A stretch of 64,000 bases of DNA, taken from assembly GCA_026874595.1 (NCBI GenBank), contig CM049320.1, positions 33,884,214 through 33,948,213 of the forward strand, read 5' to 3'. Below the pieces are notes generated by a model. That model was not told the origin of the DNA, ran no database searches, and saw only the letters and a program-made list of their open reading frames with translations. The DNA is from Sipunculus nudus (lineage: Eukaryota > Annelida > Sipuncula > Golfingiida > Sipunculidae). Position numbers and translations under genes: made by a program. Shown piece by piece: positions 1 through 11,500 of this stretch (positions within the stretch are counted from its first letter, which is position 1; each line of letters opens with the position of its first letter).

Positions 1-22
1 CATGACCCATGGGTCACTTGTC
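1..22 (+). mobile_element. 3' terminus of a Pearl/Helitron-like repeat (cut by window edge)
   Basis: The first bases carry the palindrome TGACCCATGGGTCA followed by CTTGT. The same end closes the copies at 18550-20988 and, in variant form, at 337-2203 and 51668-54302. Only the last bases of this copy are inside the window. Positions 23-336 that follow show no gene or clear repeat. Confidence 0.6.
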
Positions 23-336
23 TTCATTTGGTACTGAATTCATTTATGGCAAAGTAAAATCCAACATACATTTTTAGTACGTGTGACATATGAATTTCTA
101 CATAAATGGAAAATGCCGCTATATACTTATCCAAAGTTTTGGTAAAGAAATCTGCCAAATTCTGGATCATTCTATCCTGTCTGTCTTTCATGGCAGCAGT
201 TCATTTAAGCATTCATGTAAGCCTTCGACTGGAACAAATGTTCATAACTGTCTCGGCAATTCATACTTGTGTGCCTAGCACAATGGCCCCATCAAAAAGG
301 AACCCTGAGTGAGATACCAGCCTTAACGATGCCAGT

Positions 337-2203
337 TTTTAGCTCAGCTGACTGTAAGTTAACAGAGGTATAGGAATGGCGCTTTGTCCGTCGTCCGTCC
401 GGCCGTCCGTTAGCAGGGCACAAATCGTAACTGCTGGTCCTAGAAACTTCTGAGTGAACATCCAAGGATGTAAATAAAAATTCTCCTTGGAAACCTGAAA
501 TTAGGTCACTGTGACCTATATCCTCTGAGCTATGGGGCTTGAAAGTACCGCCCAGAATAATCAAAAATATAATACAAACCCTCCAATATCTTGATAATTA
601 ATGCATGGATTGTCATAAATCTTGCCTTGAATATTGACCATGACTAGTTTTGTCAGTTCCTGAAAAGTGGTGGCGCCACCTGTATTTTTGTTATTTTAAC
701 GAATAATTTACAATTTTTTTTACTTTTTTGACAACATCATGTCAGTTTCTCAGCTGTACTTACATCTAGTGTCCCAAAACCTGGTGTGTTTATTGATCAC
801 AAGTGGATGCCATATAGTTATCACCCTGTCTGTCTGTCTGTTTGTCTCTCCGTCTGTCCATCCACACAAATTTGTTTCCAGATGATAACTCCAGGTTGTA
901 TTGACACATGGATTTCAAACTTGACTTATGTATGGCCCACCACCAAAGCAAGAACCTAATTGATTTTGGGGTCACGAGGTCAAAGGTCAAGGGCACAGGA
1001 CTCACTTATTTAAAAAGATAATGGCTCCATTTTAAACCAAGCTTTTTCATCCCATGCTTTCCATTATGTGCATTCAGCTGTCTTGCCACTATGGGGAGAG
1101 CATAAATGACTTTGGGGTCACATGGTCAAAGGTCCGGGTCACAGGGGCAATCTGTTCACAAATGAGTTTCCAGATGATATCTCAAGTTTTGTTTGACATA
1201 TTGGTTTCAAATAAATTTATATATGACTCACAACGAAAGTAAGATCCGTGTCAATTTTGGGGTCCAACGGTCAAAGGTCAAGGTCACAGGACTCATTTCT
1301 TAAAAAAAGAAGGCATATGCATTTGAAGCCGAACTATTCATCCTAAACCTTCCATCTTCAAGATATTGCTACCCTGCCAATAGGGGAAGATTCTGTTCAG
1401 TTTTGGGGTCATGAGGTCAAAGGTCAAGGTTACAGTACCCACTTATTTAGAAAGATTGTGGATGCATTTTAAGCCACACTTTTCATCCCAAACCTTCCAT
1501 CTTGCACATATAGCTGAGCTGCCAATAGGGGAAGAACCTGATTGATTTGGGGGTCACAAGGTCAAAGGTCATGGTCACAGTCACAGGGGCCCATCTGTTC
1601 ACATTTTTCTTTCTAGATGATAACTCCAGTTTGGATTGATATATTGGTTTCAATTTTGACTTATATATGACCCACCAATAACCCACCAACATCTTCTAGA
1701 TGTTGCTCACCTGCCAATAGTGGAAATAACTTATGGATTTTGGGGTCACAAGGTCAAAGGTCAAGGTCATGGGGCCATCAATCCACATATTAGTTTCCAG
1801 TTTGGTTTGAAATATTGGATTCAAACTTAACTTATATATGGCTCACCACTAAAGTAAGAACTGTTGATTCTGGGGTCATGTGATCAAAGGTCAAGGTCAG
1901 AGGACCGACTACTTAAGAAAGATTGTGGATGCATTTTAAGCCAAACTTTTCATCTCAATCCTACCATCGTCAACATGTGGTGCACCTGCCAATAGGGGAA
2001 TTTTACTTTCGATTTTGGGGTCACAAGGTCAAAGGTCAAGGTCACAGGGCCCATCCATTCACAAATTAGTTTATGGATGATAACTCCAGTTTGGGTAGAC
2101 AGGTTGTTTTCAAACTGATCACAGGACCAATATTTTGGAAACCTCATAAACATATATTCTTATAGACAAATGCAGCTGGGCGTCGAGACCCATGGGTCCC
2201 TAG
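337..2203 (+). mobile_element. Pearl/Helitron-like non-autonomous element, copy with AGGTCA core repeats
   Basis: It starts with TTTTAGCTCAGCTGACTGTA and a CCGT-rich stretch (about 388-412). It ends with CAGCTGGGCGTCGAGACCCATGGGTCC and CTAG. The 3' hairpin followed by CTAG resembles a Helitron 3' end, and the start and end share GCTCAGCTG in inverted orientation. The middle is a degenerate tandem array (separate entry). I see no open frame that could encode a transposase or helicase, so it is non-autonomous. Such elements with a tandem-repeat core are abundant in bivalves; assigning it to that class is from memory, not from a search. Confidence 0.7.
960..2060 (+). repeat. Degenerate ~150-bp tandem array carrying AGGTCA half-site clusters
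   Basis: About eight units each contain a variant of GGTCACAAGGTCAAAGGTCA followed by AGGTCACAGG, near 970, 1113, 1260, 1408, 1552, 1742, 1874 and 2020. Units also share text such as 'CCAATAGGGGAAGA' and 'TTTCATCCCA'. Several clusters contain AGGTCAAAGGTCA, an exact direct repeat of nuclear-receptor half-sites with 1-bp spacing (DR1), plus the extended monomer TCAAGGTCA. Confidence 0.8.
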
Positions 2204-2239
2204 TTGAAGCAAATAATGCAAAGTTGACCTTGATGATTC

Positions 2240-2424
2240 CTAATCTTTACTTTCCTTCTCCAGCACACTGATTTGTTGAACATGTTTTCCCACCATACAT
2301 TCTGACAGTTTATATACCACATTTGTTAATGCTGTCAGGGTAAGAACAAACACAGGCCAGCAGCTGCATATCTTGTGAGTTCGGATTCTCATGTAGTCCT
2401 TACCCTTGGTGATTGTGGGGGCCC
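2240..2424 (-). CDS. Possible terminal coding exon of an unrecognised membrane protein
   Basis: On the minus strand a pyrimidine-rich acceptor (TTTTCCTTCCCCAG) ends at 2425. Sixty codons then run to a TAG at 2240-2242. The peptide has a charged, lysine-rich start, one predicted transmembrane segment around WPVFVLTLTALTNVVY, and a short hydrophilic tail ending EKESKD. An alternative acceptor (CTTCTTCTGTAG) would extend the exon to 2453. I do not recognise the family, and no upstream partner exon was found between 2.4 and 4.4 kb. It could be chance, but the frame and acceptor agree. Confidence 0.3.
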
Positions 2425-2453
2425 CTGGGGAAGGAAAATAAACCACTGGCACC

Positions 2454-4453
2454 CTACAGAAGAAGCCAATACATGAATTATAAAATTACCACTAAACATT
2501 GATAGACGTGATATAAAATGAAAAAGAAAAAGTAAGCTCATTTATTGCTTCCTTTACTGGAGGTCAAGTGAAGGTTTTTATCTGATGTGAAAATGTAAAA
2601 TAAAGTATATTATATAAAATGATTTATAAGATAAAAAAAAGTTTACCTTTCAGTCGGAAGAGATACCTTTGTCAATTGCGATCAGAATAGGAGTGCAGTA
2701 TAACGATATAGACATCATGAAGCAACTTATCAATAGAAATAGAGGGGCAAGTGTATCCAAAACAGACGCAGTATAATGAAAGAGTTCAGTATTTAAAAGT
2801 TGATAGTTTAGTTTTGGAAATATATGTATCTTACAGAATTAGAGTTCACAAACTTTTACTTATAAGTTGCGTAATATTGTCATCCACTTTACCATACATT
2901 GGAAGCTTTTAAACAAGCCTGTCAATAAAACGATTATATTAATCCTGCAAAATGTAGTATAAAGGTAAGTCAAGGAATGCTTATAAACAATTTTTGTCAA
3001 ACAAATGATACGTTCTTGTTATAATATGGTTTTGCATGCAAATGGTGCCAACTCCTGGAAATATTTTGATAATGTCATTTTCATCGCGTTCCTTTTTTTT
3101 TTGGTAAAACTTTCCTTTTGATTTACATGGTTAAGTCATTGTGTGTTTACTTTTAGTGAATTTATATGAAAATAAATATTTAATCTGATTCTGTTTAATT
3201 TTTGTTAACATTTATTGAGCCTCCCTCATACGGAGGGAAGCTTTTATGGGCTGATGAGCTTATTTCTATATCAATAATTGGATCATTGTTGTTGGGCGAA
3301 TTGTCTAAAGCTCCCCGAGCGCAAAACATCGATTACAAAATTATTTTCCTCTTTATCTTTCTTCTGCCCTTGCTTGTGCTAGATCCCCAACATCAATATG
3401 GCTTCTTTTTACTTTTGTGCTAAATCTCTAGTGTTGATTTTGAAAAAAATGGCATAAGACACACTATTAGTAACAGATGACATATTTGCACTTGATATTT
3501 AGTGTTCACTTAGTTGTCTCTATTTCTCGCCCGATTCTTTTCCTATTTGTGCTAGATTTCCGATATGACTAATATGTATGGGCCCAAACTCCTTCATTCG
3601 CGAGTCATGTACAAGTTGCTAAATTAACGGATATATTTATCTTTTCCCAAAACGCTTTGTATAGGCCATTTGCACTAATATATAAGGACATTTTGTGTCC
3701 ATTTACAAAAGGATTTTTTTATTATTTTTTTCTACACTGTAGGATAGGTCTATCCCGCTCCATCCGTAATCTACCAGGGATTTTTCTTGGTTATTTTTAC
3801 TTATGGCCATATGGCCGTGTATATACCCTCCGCTCTGAAAATATATTCATACTAAACCATCCCGAACAATGAAACATATTTCCACGCCTATGCGGCTGGA
3901 TTTCCGATACTAGCCTTTCTTATTTCACAGCCACATCACCTATCTTATCTTTCCCTATGACTGTTCACTTGTAGGATTATATCACCATTTGGTTCCTTTC
4001 TTAGGACACATGTTCTCAGTTGAATAGTGTTTCTGTGTGATGGTTGCCATGAAATGTTAATCACTCAACCTCTGCTTTTATTTTCGTGAACATCGTGCAC
4101 TTTATCTTAAAATGCTTCATATTTTATGGGGCTTCCTCTATCTGGGGCCACTATTTCTGTTTAACATTTTAAACCAAATCCGATAGTGCACTAATAATCA
4201 TTATGGTTTAATAATCATTAACTTTTAAATAACTTTTATTAACACCTTGGTATAACCTGAGACATCATATTCAGAAAACCATTAAGTAAATATAACGATA
4301 AATAGTCTGTTAACTTTTAACATGCCAAATCTGTGGGGTAAAGTTAAAATTATTGATATTTGAAGATATATCAAAGATAATATAATTATTTTGTCATGTT
4401 GCATTACAGAAAGGCTATGTGATCCTGTGGTTTAAATGTAATTTATATTTTAG
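2454..4453. other. AT-rich stretch without a convincing exon
   Basis: No frame with splice borders was found. Around 3200-4150 a TGTGCTARAT-type phrase recurs (near 3376, 3418 and 3548), suggesting an old repeat. It probably lies in an intron of the downstream ankyrin gene, whose earlier exons must be here unrecognised or left of the window. Confidence 0.3.
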
Positions 4454-4546
4454 GGAAATATTGCTCCAATGATGAAAATCGCAATCAGCGAAGGAGATGC
4501 AGACCTTCTGAAGCGAATTTGGGAACGAGTAACCATACACGGACAG
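4454..4546 (+). CDS. Ankyrin-gene penultimate exon
   Basis: It is 93 bases (31 codons), phase 0 at both ends, with clean AG acceptor and GTGAGT donor. It encodes one helix-turn-helix unit beginning GNIAPMMKIAISEGDADLLK. Confidence 0.7.
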
Positions 4547-6690
4547 GTGAGTATAATATGTTGACTGAACTTATCTTTGGAACTTTAATAAGGAACAAAG
4601 TTGGGTCCAAATGCAAATACATTTGCATTTCAATTTCAACCATTTGTATTTGAATTTGAATGCAGCAAATACTAAAAGGCTGTATTTTCATTTTCATTTC
4701 AATGCTTTTCTAGTGCATTAGTATTTATGTTTTCATTTTTGTAAATGCTATACATTTGCAATTGAAATATTAGTCAAATGTCAAATGTTATTTCTTTTAA
4801 AAACATAAAAGCAATATAGATTGTTATTTTGTCAAATGCCAATTCAGCAAGAACATATGTGAATGTTTAGTTTAATAGTTACCAGAGTAAGTATTAATTT
4901 TAATAAAACTCGACGTCGATGATGAAATATATTACATTTGCCAACATAAACCAATCTGAGACGTCAAAAAAGTATTTATTTTCCAGTACAAAAGTAATAG
5001 AAGAAATAACAATATACACATGCAAGTACCTTTATACAAATCTTGTTTGATTTCTGACAAATCATATCAACTCAGCTTGTTTGAATCACTCATGGATGGG
5101 AAGGGTTATTTACATTTGTGATTTGTCATTTGCACTTGAAGTAGTTAATTCTTCATAATGATTCAAGTAAATGTAACAAACTATCAAGAATACATGTAGG
5201 TGTGAGTTTAAAATGTTTTTATTCATACTTCTTTGCTAAGTTTTCAATTTAATGGGTCATTTACATTGTCATGTCATGTATAAATTATTTCACAACCACA
5301 ATAATACTAATATAGGGTATATTGAGACTATATTAGAATAGATTTAAATGTTCTTAAAATAATCCACTTGCATTGGCATTTGGACTTGAAAATATTTGAA
5401 TGCATTTGCATTTGCGTTCCAATTCAATGACTGATAAAGCATTTGCATTTGCATTTGGCAAAGAAACATATCATTTGCAATTGCATTGAAAGCATCAAAC
5501 CACAGTTGAATCAAGCTCTGATAAGGAACTCCATAATTTTATTTTTAATGTTATTAGATTAACAAATTTTCCTGTCTCAACACTTGTTTTAGAATTCGAA
5601 AGGTGTTCAGTTTCTGGAAGAAAATCTCGTATTCAGAAAGGGCTTTCTTGATAAGCTACATCCTCAACTCAAGATTCTATGGAAAGAGAAAAAATGTGAA
5701 ACGACAAACCTTCACCTCATTTCTGCTCTTGAACGAACGCAAGTACTCGCAGGAGCTATGTCAGGCGGTGTGAGAATGGCCGTCATTGATAATATTGGAA
5801 ACACACCCTTTCTGTTAAACCTAAAAATTCAGTTAAGAGGACTTGCTGCCTATATGATGATACAACACGGCGCCCCTCTACACGTCATAGACCAAGAAGG
5901 AAATAGTGCAGTGGATCTGATTAAAGACAGAGATGACTTGGAGGAGCTATCCCGTTTGTGTATGGGAGCGATATCCTTACCTGCTAATGCGAATTGGGTT
6001 CAAGAATCCATTGGGGGTGCAAAACTAGTTGAAGGTTCGACAAAGCCATTCAGACTCCTTCCCTCGGGTAAAAGAGAGAAACTACAAATGGACAGTAGTA
6101 GTGAAAAACCTGCTCTAACCTCACATGTTGAACAGGCCATTCACTCAGTAGATCCTGACTTTGAGCTTTCTCCGTCCTCCCTTCAAGAGAGCTTAAAAGA
6201 ACTGTCATTGTGCATTGGACGAATGTTAAATCTTAAAGATGGAGATGAGGCCATGAGTCTACAAAATTTGAAACGAAAAGTAAGTAAACTGAAAGGCAAG
6301 GTTACCAGAAGTAGCAAGTATGAAGAGGAAAAGTGTAAACAGACACTTATGACTGTGGTTGAAGAAACGAACGTCATCATTAATGCAGTAAATGAAATTA
6401 AAAGTCAACACATCACAGCCAAAGAACAGATGAAATCCAAGGTAGCACGACTGATTATGTCACATGCAGAAAGCGTGGATTCCCTTCAGACTTGGTGTGT
6501 CAGATCTGTCCGACAGAGCATATACAATGTCACAGGTGGCAGGAGTGTTGTTCCAGGCATTTTGAGACTGGGGCTCCCTAAACTACTCACAGACAAACTC
6601 TTGTTAAGGGACGTTACGGCTGACCATATTTGGTCGGAAATGAGCACATTTAACCGACAGTACTTCCCCTCCGAAGGGTATTCTTGGTGA
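4454..6690 (+). CDS. 3' part of an ankyrin-repeat protein gene (exons 4454-4546 and 5593-6690)
   Basis: Two exons join in phase 0 to give 396 codons ending at TGA 6688-6690; the start lies upstream. Exon 4454-4546 follows TTTATATTTTAG and ends at CAG|gtgagt. Exon 5593-6690 follows CACTTGTTTTAG and is open throughout; its 165 bases before the first ATG at 5758 are in the same frame as the preceding exon, so that ATG is internal. The peptide contains ankyrin-like helices (GDADLLKRIW; NTPFLLNLKI followed by HGAPLHVIDQEGNSAVDLI). A serine-rich linker follows, then a lysine/glutamate-rich segment likely to be helical or coiled coil, and a C-terminal domain ending SEGYSW that I do not recognise. 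Ankyrin repeats are protein-binding scaffolds; no catalytic motif is visible. The ankyrin assignment is good, the specific family unknown. Confidence 0.75.
4607..5458. mobile_element. Intronic element with POU-octamer-like inverted ends
   Basis: The left end reads CCAAATGCAAATACATTTGC. The right end, reverse-complemented, begins CCAAATGCAAATGCAAATGC. The ~850-bp interior is AT-rich and repeats ATTTGCA/TGCAAAT many times near both ends. No open frame is present and target duplications are not clear. ATGCAAAT is the classical octamer bound by POU-domain factors. Confidence 0.5.
5593..6690 (+). CDS. Ankyrin-gene terminal exon
   Basis: It holds 366 codons including the stop, in one uninterrupted frame and coding-like composition compared with the AT-rich flanks. 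It carries the C-terminal ankyrin repeats (about residues 48-115 of the exon), the charged helical segment (about residues 205-280) and the unrecognised C-terminal domain. Confidence 0.8.
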   Translation, partial: NSKGVQFLEENLVFRKGFLDKLHPQLKILWKEKKCETTNLHLISALERTQVLAGAMSGGVRMAVIDNIGNTPFLLNLKIQLRGLAAYMMIQHGAPLHVIDQEGNSAVDLIKDRDDLEELSRLCMGAISLPANANWVQESIGGAKLVEGSTKPFRLLPSGKREKLQMDSSSEKPALTSHVEQAIHSVDPDFELSPSSLQESLKELSLCIGRMLNLKDGDEAMSLQNLKRKVSKLKGKVTRSSKYEEEKCKQTLMTVVEETNVIINAVNEIKSQHITAKEQMKSKVARLIMSHAESVDSLQTWCVRSVRQSIYNVTGGRSVVPGILRLGLPKLLTDKLLLRDVTADHIWSEMSTFNRQYFPSEGYSW

Positions 6691-7990
6691 TCAATAAGTT
6701 TATGTGGGATATAGCGCTAAAGCGTGTATGTTGCAGCACTGTGAAGTAACCGTGTGCAAAGAGGTTTAAAGAACGATGGTTTTGTAGAATAACATATCGT
6801 GCAAAAAAAAACATAAATGTACTATGGATATGCGAATCCCGGACTCTAAACATTTACGAGTACAATATTCAGAATATGATATCATTGATTTGTACACATT
6901 ACGTATGTTATTCCGCATGGCCTGGCAGGAATGTAGACAAGATTGGGAGAGTACATACGGACCTGTTTGTGTACACTAGACTAAATTTCAGCTTAGAATG
7001 AGATGCATTGCCCTTAAAATGCTATGTGCACTCTCCATAATTACGATCACTTAAAGTATAAACGAAACACGCACACAGTGTACAGTATGTATGAGTACAG
7101 GCTTCACGGGTGCTTATAGTAGTATTCCGTGCTGTTTATATGATAGGACTCACTAACCAATCTGTAGAGAGTCGTTTGCAGTGTGTATGTACAATAACAT
7201 GTAAGTTTTTTTAGTATTATGAAAAGGATCGCAATGTCCGTTGACAGTGTAGTGACTAAGTATCACTGTAATGTTAACAAAGTGCATATAGGAGGGCACT
7301 TAGAGTGATCTATGCAATGTATATAACGGAATTCATCAAGTACTCTGCTCAATATATATGACTGAATTCGCTGAGTGCTCTAGAAAATGTATATAATGGA
7401 ATTTGGGGTGATTTATGAAGAGTATATAATGAAATTCATGGAGTAGTCTGTGCATTATATATGATTGAATTCGGGTAGTGGTCTATACATTATATATGAT
7501 TGAATATATAATGTGTGAAATAGAATTCACGGAGTAGTCTCTTGAGTGTATATGATGGACTTCATGGAGTACTCTTTGTAGTGTATATGACAGAATTCAT
7601 GTAGTTTTCGAATAGTTTATATAACTAAATTTATTATGTACTCTGACAGTGTATATGGAAATGATGTAGTACTCTGTGCTGTGTATACGATGGAATTCAT
7701 GTAGTCTTCTAACAGAGAGTGTTTATGATGAATTCCATGGAGTACTCAGTGCAGTGTATATGATAGAATTAATGTAATACTCAGAGAGTACTCTGAAAAG
7801 TGTATCTTAGAATGACGAAGGATTACGTTATAAACTGTATATAGAAGGGACCAGTTATTTTTTAATAATACATATGATGTTCCACAGGACGTTAAAATAA
7901 CATGAAAGTAACATTTTATAATATGAAATATATAGCCGCGGGCTGAATATGTATAAAGTATATAATAAATAAATGTTTTATAGTTAAATG
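6691..7990 (+). other. 3' untranslated region and flank of the ankyrin gene
   Basis: There is no coding frame after the TGA. AATAAA at 7964-7969 (inside AATAAATAAA) is a plausible polyadenylation signal. A 35-bp minisatellite occupies 7300-7805. The true transcript end could be earlier. Confidence 0.35.
7300..7805 (+). repeat. Diverged ~35-bp minisatellite
   Basis: The unit resembles GTGTATATGATGGAATTCAT followed by GGAGTACTCT. GAATTC or near-variants recur at 7329, 7364, 7399, 7431, 7467, 7502 and onward at about 35-bp spacing, for roughly 13-14 copies, with occasional shortened units. Confidence 0.75.
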
Positions 7991-8023
7991 CAAAATACAG
8001 TTAAGATACGGGGAACTCGCAAG

Positions 8024-8430
8024 TAGGGCTGAAACGGGTACAAATTTTTGGACTCGAGTACCCGATAGGCATTACCCGACTCGGACTTGAGTACTCGTTA
8101 CCATGGCAACGCTGTAAGATAAAACGGACATTTGTATACCGATGCAAAATATGCATATATTTGAATTCGTGACGATTTAACTTTATCCCAATGAAGAAAC
8201 AGATATATGTCATAACAAGACCTGTGTTAATTTGACTAGCATATGTTTAGAGCCATATGCAAGGCTATGATAATGAATAAATAGGCCTACAGACTGCCCG
8301 TAAATTTGCAGTAATAATCAGATATGCATGCTAACATGTACATACACGAGTACTCGAGTCCAAAATTTTGACTCGAGTATTCGGTAAGTATTACCCGGAC
8401 TCGAGTACTCGAGTACTCCTTTCAGCCCTA
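8024..8430. mobile_element. hAT-type MITE with intact 8-bp target site duplication
   Basis: The direct repeat CTCGCAAG flanks the element at 8016-8023 and 8431-8438. The ends are inverted: TAGGGCTGAAA on the left, TTTCAGCCCTA on the right. Subterminal regions are packed with GAGTACTCGAGTAC-type palindromic repeats. An 8-bp duplication with TAGGG-type ends is diagnostic of the hAT superfamily. At 407 bp with no transposase frame it is a MITE. The intact duplication suggests a fairly recent insertion. Confidence 0.9.
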
Positions 8431-8438
8431 CTCGCAAG

Positions 8439-9661
8439 GTTCATTTTTCATAACTTTTTTTTATACCACCGTAGAAGACGCTTCGCTCTGAATGTATAGC
8501 TTACAATGGTGTGCACCACGGTCGCTAAACCTAGAAAATTACATCATAAATAATTGACCTAATCATGAACTCTGTATGACCTTAATCGCATATTCATTCA
8601 TTTTTAACCATGAGTTGAGCAGCTGCGAGCATCCATTCAAATCACCGTTATCAATGTAAAATGTCATTTACCTGACAAGCGAAATTTGCATATTCTGGGC
8701 CACATGCAGTCTTTATCAGTACCTATGTCCGCCTATTTTTCAAGATATATTTATACAGAGGAGGTAGAATAGCCGTTCTAGGCCAGAGGTTGCAGGAGCT
8801 ATTCCGCGGACTTCCGAGTGAACTAATGTCTTACCTTGCACAGAATTTGTGACAAATAATCCAAAATATGGCAAACACTTCACAGCGTCAATAATTGCGA
8901 TATATTTATCATTGGAGAACGGAGAAATAGCAATTCCAGCTGATGACGTCAGTGCGACGTCATACGCGACCAACCTTTGTGACTTCACTAAATTCTTATA
9001 AACAGCTCTCGCAACCACGGAAAGCTTCTATTACAGAGGGTTTTAGGGGCTCATTAGCATAATTAAGTCAAAGGGGCGGAGCATAAGGGCCATGGTAATT
9101 AGGTCAATTGGGAGGCTTCTAATTACATATAAAATGTATAAGTAGGCTTTGATACTAATGTAGTATACGGTATATGGGACCATGGATGTGAGCTATTGTA
9201 TTCTCTCATAATAATCCCTATTTTTATTAACCCCTTTTTTATATAGCATGAAGAACAATGCAATTAATTTGAACATTACATTTTCACGACGTGTTTTAAT
9301 GCAATTCATTTCATTTATTGAATGGATATTTTAGAATCTTAATCCGTTAGATATAAGAATGATAGCATGAGTAACCAGTTACAGCGTTTAGTAGTATCCA
9401 TGACACAATTGTAATAAGATTATGCTGTGACAGTGCAGCTATGTCATTGATATTGTGTAAAGGTGTTTTGTATTAAAAACTCTTACAAGACCACTTTTGT
9501 AAAGAGGCAACTTCTACTGATACCTAAACTCAAATGTTGAGAACTGTTTAGTTTGGTACATCATCCACAGAGTGCGCGCCATTCATCTTCCACTGTAAAT
9601 GTTGCAGCTCCCACATGGTTATTATGTATTTTGATAATATTCAAATCGGCTTTATCAAAAT

Positions 9662-9663
<2 letters not shown>
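8439..9663. other. No gene seen; CRE- and GC-box-containing patch at 8740-9110
   Basis: TGACGTCA occurs at about 8944 with a second GACGTCA at 8956. GGGGCGGAGC lies at about 9073. The patch is less AT-rich and has more CpG than its surroundings. A 92-residue minus-strand open frame (8740-9018) crosses it but matches no family I recognise. It could be a promoter or an old repeat. Confidence 0.25.

Positions 9664-9695
<32 letters not shown>
9664..9695. repeat. (TA)n microsatellite and AT-rich tail
   Basis: About 16 TA units are followed by AT-only sequence to about 9800. Confidence 0.9.
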
Positions 9696-9698
<3 letters not shown>

Positions 9699-10084
9699 AT
9701 TTTATAAAATATATATACATTTATATAATTTTATAATATGTATATGTATAATATATAATATATAATATATATAATTATATATATAATCATATATTAAAGA
9801 ATAAGATATAAATAACTAGATTTAAAATACAGTCACTCTTATTTAAGTTTCTTTGATGGCGCATCTGTGAAATTACCCAATTGTATACCTTTATGATTGA
9901 TTTAGTGGCGGCTCCTTGTCGATGTGGTCGGAGTCCACGTTTTAGCGATAGAGTAATTCATTCTGAAGCCGTTATGTTCTGGTTTTTCTTTATAATAAAA
10001 AAAGATTCAACTTTAATGATTCTGTTTTTTTTTTATTATCAGTTATTGCGGGTGAGAGTTTGCTTTGATTAATACATGAGATTC

Positions 10085-10491
10085 GAAATCTGTATCCCAA
10101 TGGATACATGCCTCCGCCATGGATAAGTGCTTTGCGAACACAGTGGACACTGTCACTCCGAAGCGCTGGGCGCTCGAGCGTGACCTGAACAGATGTGCAT
10201 GCCACACTGATGAAACTTGACCTTATGTGCATTCACTTATTTTTTTGCCCATATCTTCAGGTTTATTTGTGCAAAAGTGACCGTACATTTGTGAATATTC
10301 TTTGATGACGCTCCAGTATCCGGAGAAGTGGCTATATCAATACCAAAATCTGAACGATTCATCCTTGGATCATTTCCAAAATTCCCTGTAAATTATATGA
10401 GATTCCGTTCATGTTTGCGTGAGTTATGTTGTGAACAAACACACAAAGGCACGCACGAAGGGGAATGAACGCATACCCTCCTGGCGGAGGC
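10085..10491 (+). mobile_element. GCCTCCGCCA-ended dispersed repeat, copy 1
   Basis: GCCTCCGCCA at 10110-10119 is matched in inverted orientation by TGGCGGAGGC at 10482-10491. The body contains TGTGAATATTCTTTGATGA, GTTATGTTGTGAACAAACAC and ATACCCTCCTGGCGGAGG. Related copies lie at 13837-14066 (reverse orientation) and 56095-56444. No coding capacity is seen. Class is uncertain: a SINE-like or MITE-like element common in marine invertebrates. Confidence 0.75.
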
Positions 10492-11357
10492 AAGTATATT
10501 GAACTACTTTAACCTAGACATCACACGAGGCGATGAAATTATCATATATGCGAATTTGACCGTTATGATTTGTAAAATACACTTGTTTGTATATTGTAAT
10601 ATTTTATGCTTTATTCACTAATCCTGGCCGGTTTAGGAAATGATTTCCGTATGTAACGATATATCACAATATGGCAGTATCATCAACAGCAAAAACTAAT
10701 TAAAATGCTTCAACGGGGGGAGGGGGCATACTATGTCTTATCCTACCATATTTTGCCAATAAAAAAGTCAATAGCCTTAAAAATAGCCTATATGTTATTT
10801 TAATTCATTCATGTTATAAATAAAAACGTGTAAAATTCCCTAAATATTACTGAACCCGCAGTCTTTCAGAAATGATTAAAATGCAGAACCGACTGGTAAT
10901 GTGACATCATTCCACGGTCTCAACAAGAAAATGGAAACCATTAAGTTAATGCAAAATTGAATTAAAATTAGAAATTAATTCTAATTTCGAAATAACTAGT
11001 GGTAGCCCGAGAGATACACAGAAGAAAAATGAAAAATGGGTATTTTTTATATTCATCCAGTGGTGTTTAACATGAAATAATAAAGTATTAGCCCGGCTGC
11101 AGAAATCCTTCACGGGCGGAAACTTGCTATAAAGGTAAGACGTTTATTACACCAATTTTTTTAATCGTCTAAAAAAACCCATTTCGGCGAACAACTACTA
11201 TTAAGGACAACGGGCACTTCTGGGCGGCTATAAGTTAAAATTAACCCCGTTAAGAGACACACATGCGGACGGTGTCGCTGATATTAGTAAACAAAATCTA
11301 TATTTATTTTACATGGATTGTACAAATAGTTATTAAAACTAATTTAAGCACTCTTCA
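10492..11357. other. No gene seen
   Basis: AT-rich sequence with a short G run near 10715. No frame with splice sites or recognisable repeat. Confidence 0.4.
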
Positions 11358-11500
11358 TGGCTCAGGCTGTGGCATTCGGTAGTGTCTAGAGGTGGAGGAC
11401 ACCGGAGAAAACCACCGGCCACTAACACCCACTGTTATTGCCACGCCGGGAATCGAACTCGGGTCGCCAGCGGAGAGAGCTCAGCGTTATACCGCTCTCC
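11358..11500 (-). mobile_element. tRNA-derived SINE
   Basis: Read on the minus strand from 11500, the head begins GGAGAGCGGTATAACGCTGA (A-box region). It then carries GAGTTCGATTCCCGG, a strong RNA polymerase III B-box (about 11446-11460). Downstream is GGTTTTCTCCGGTGTCCTCC, a phrase typical of a SINE body in marine animals. The head is tRNA-like but not a functional tRNA: I could not fold a normal anticodon arm. Confidence 0.75.
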
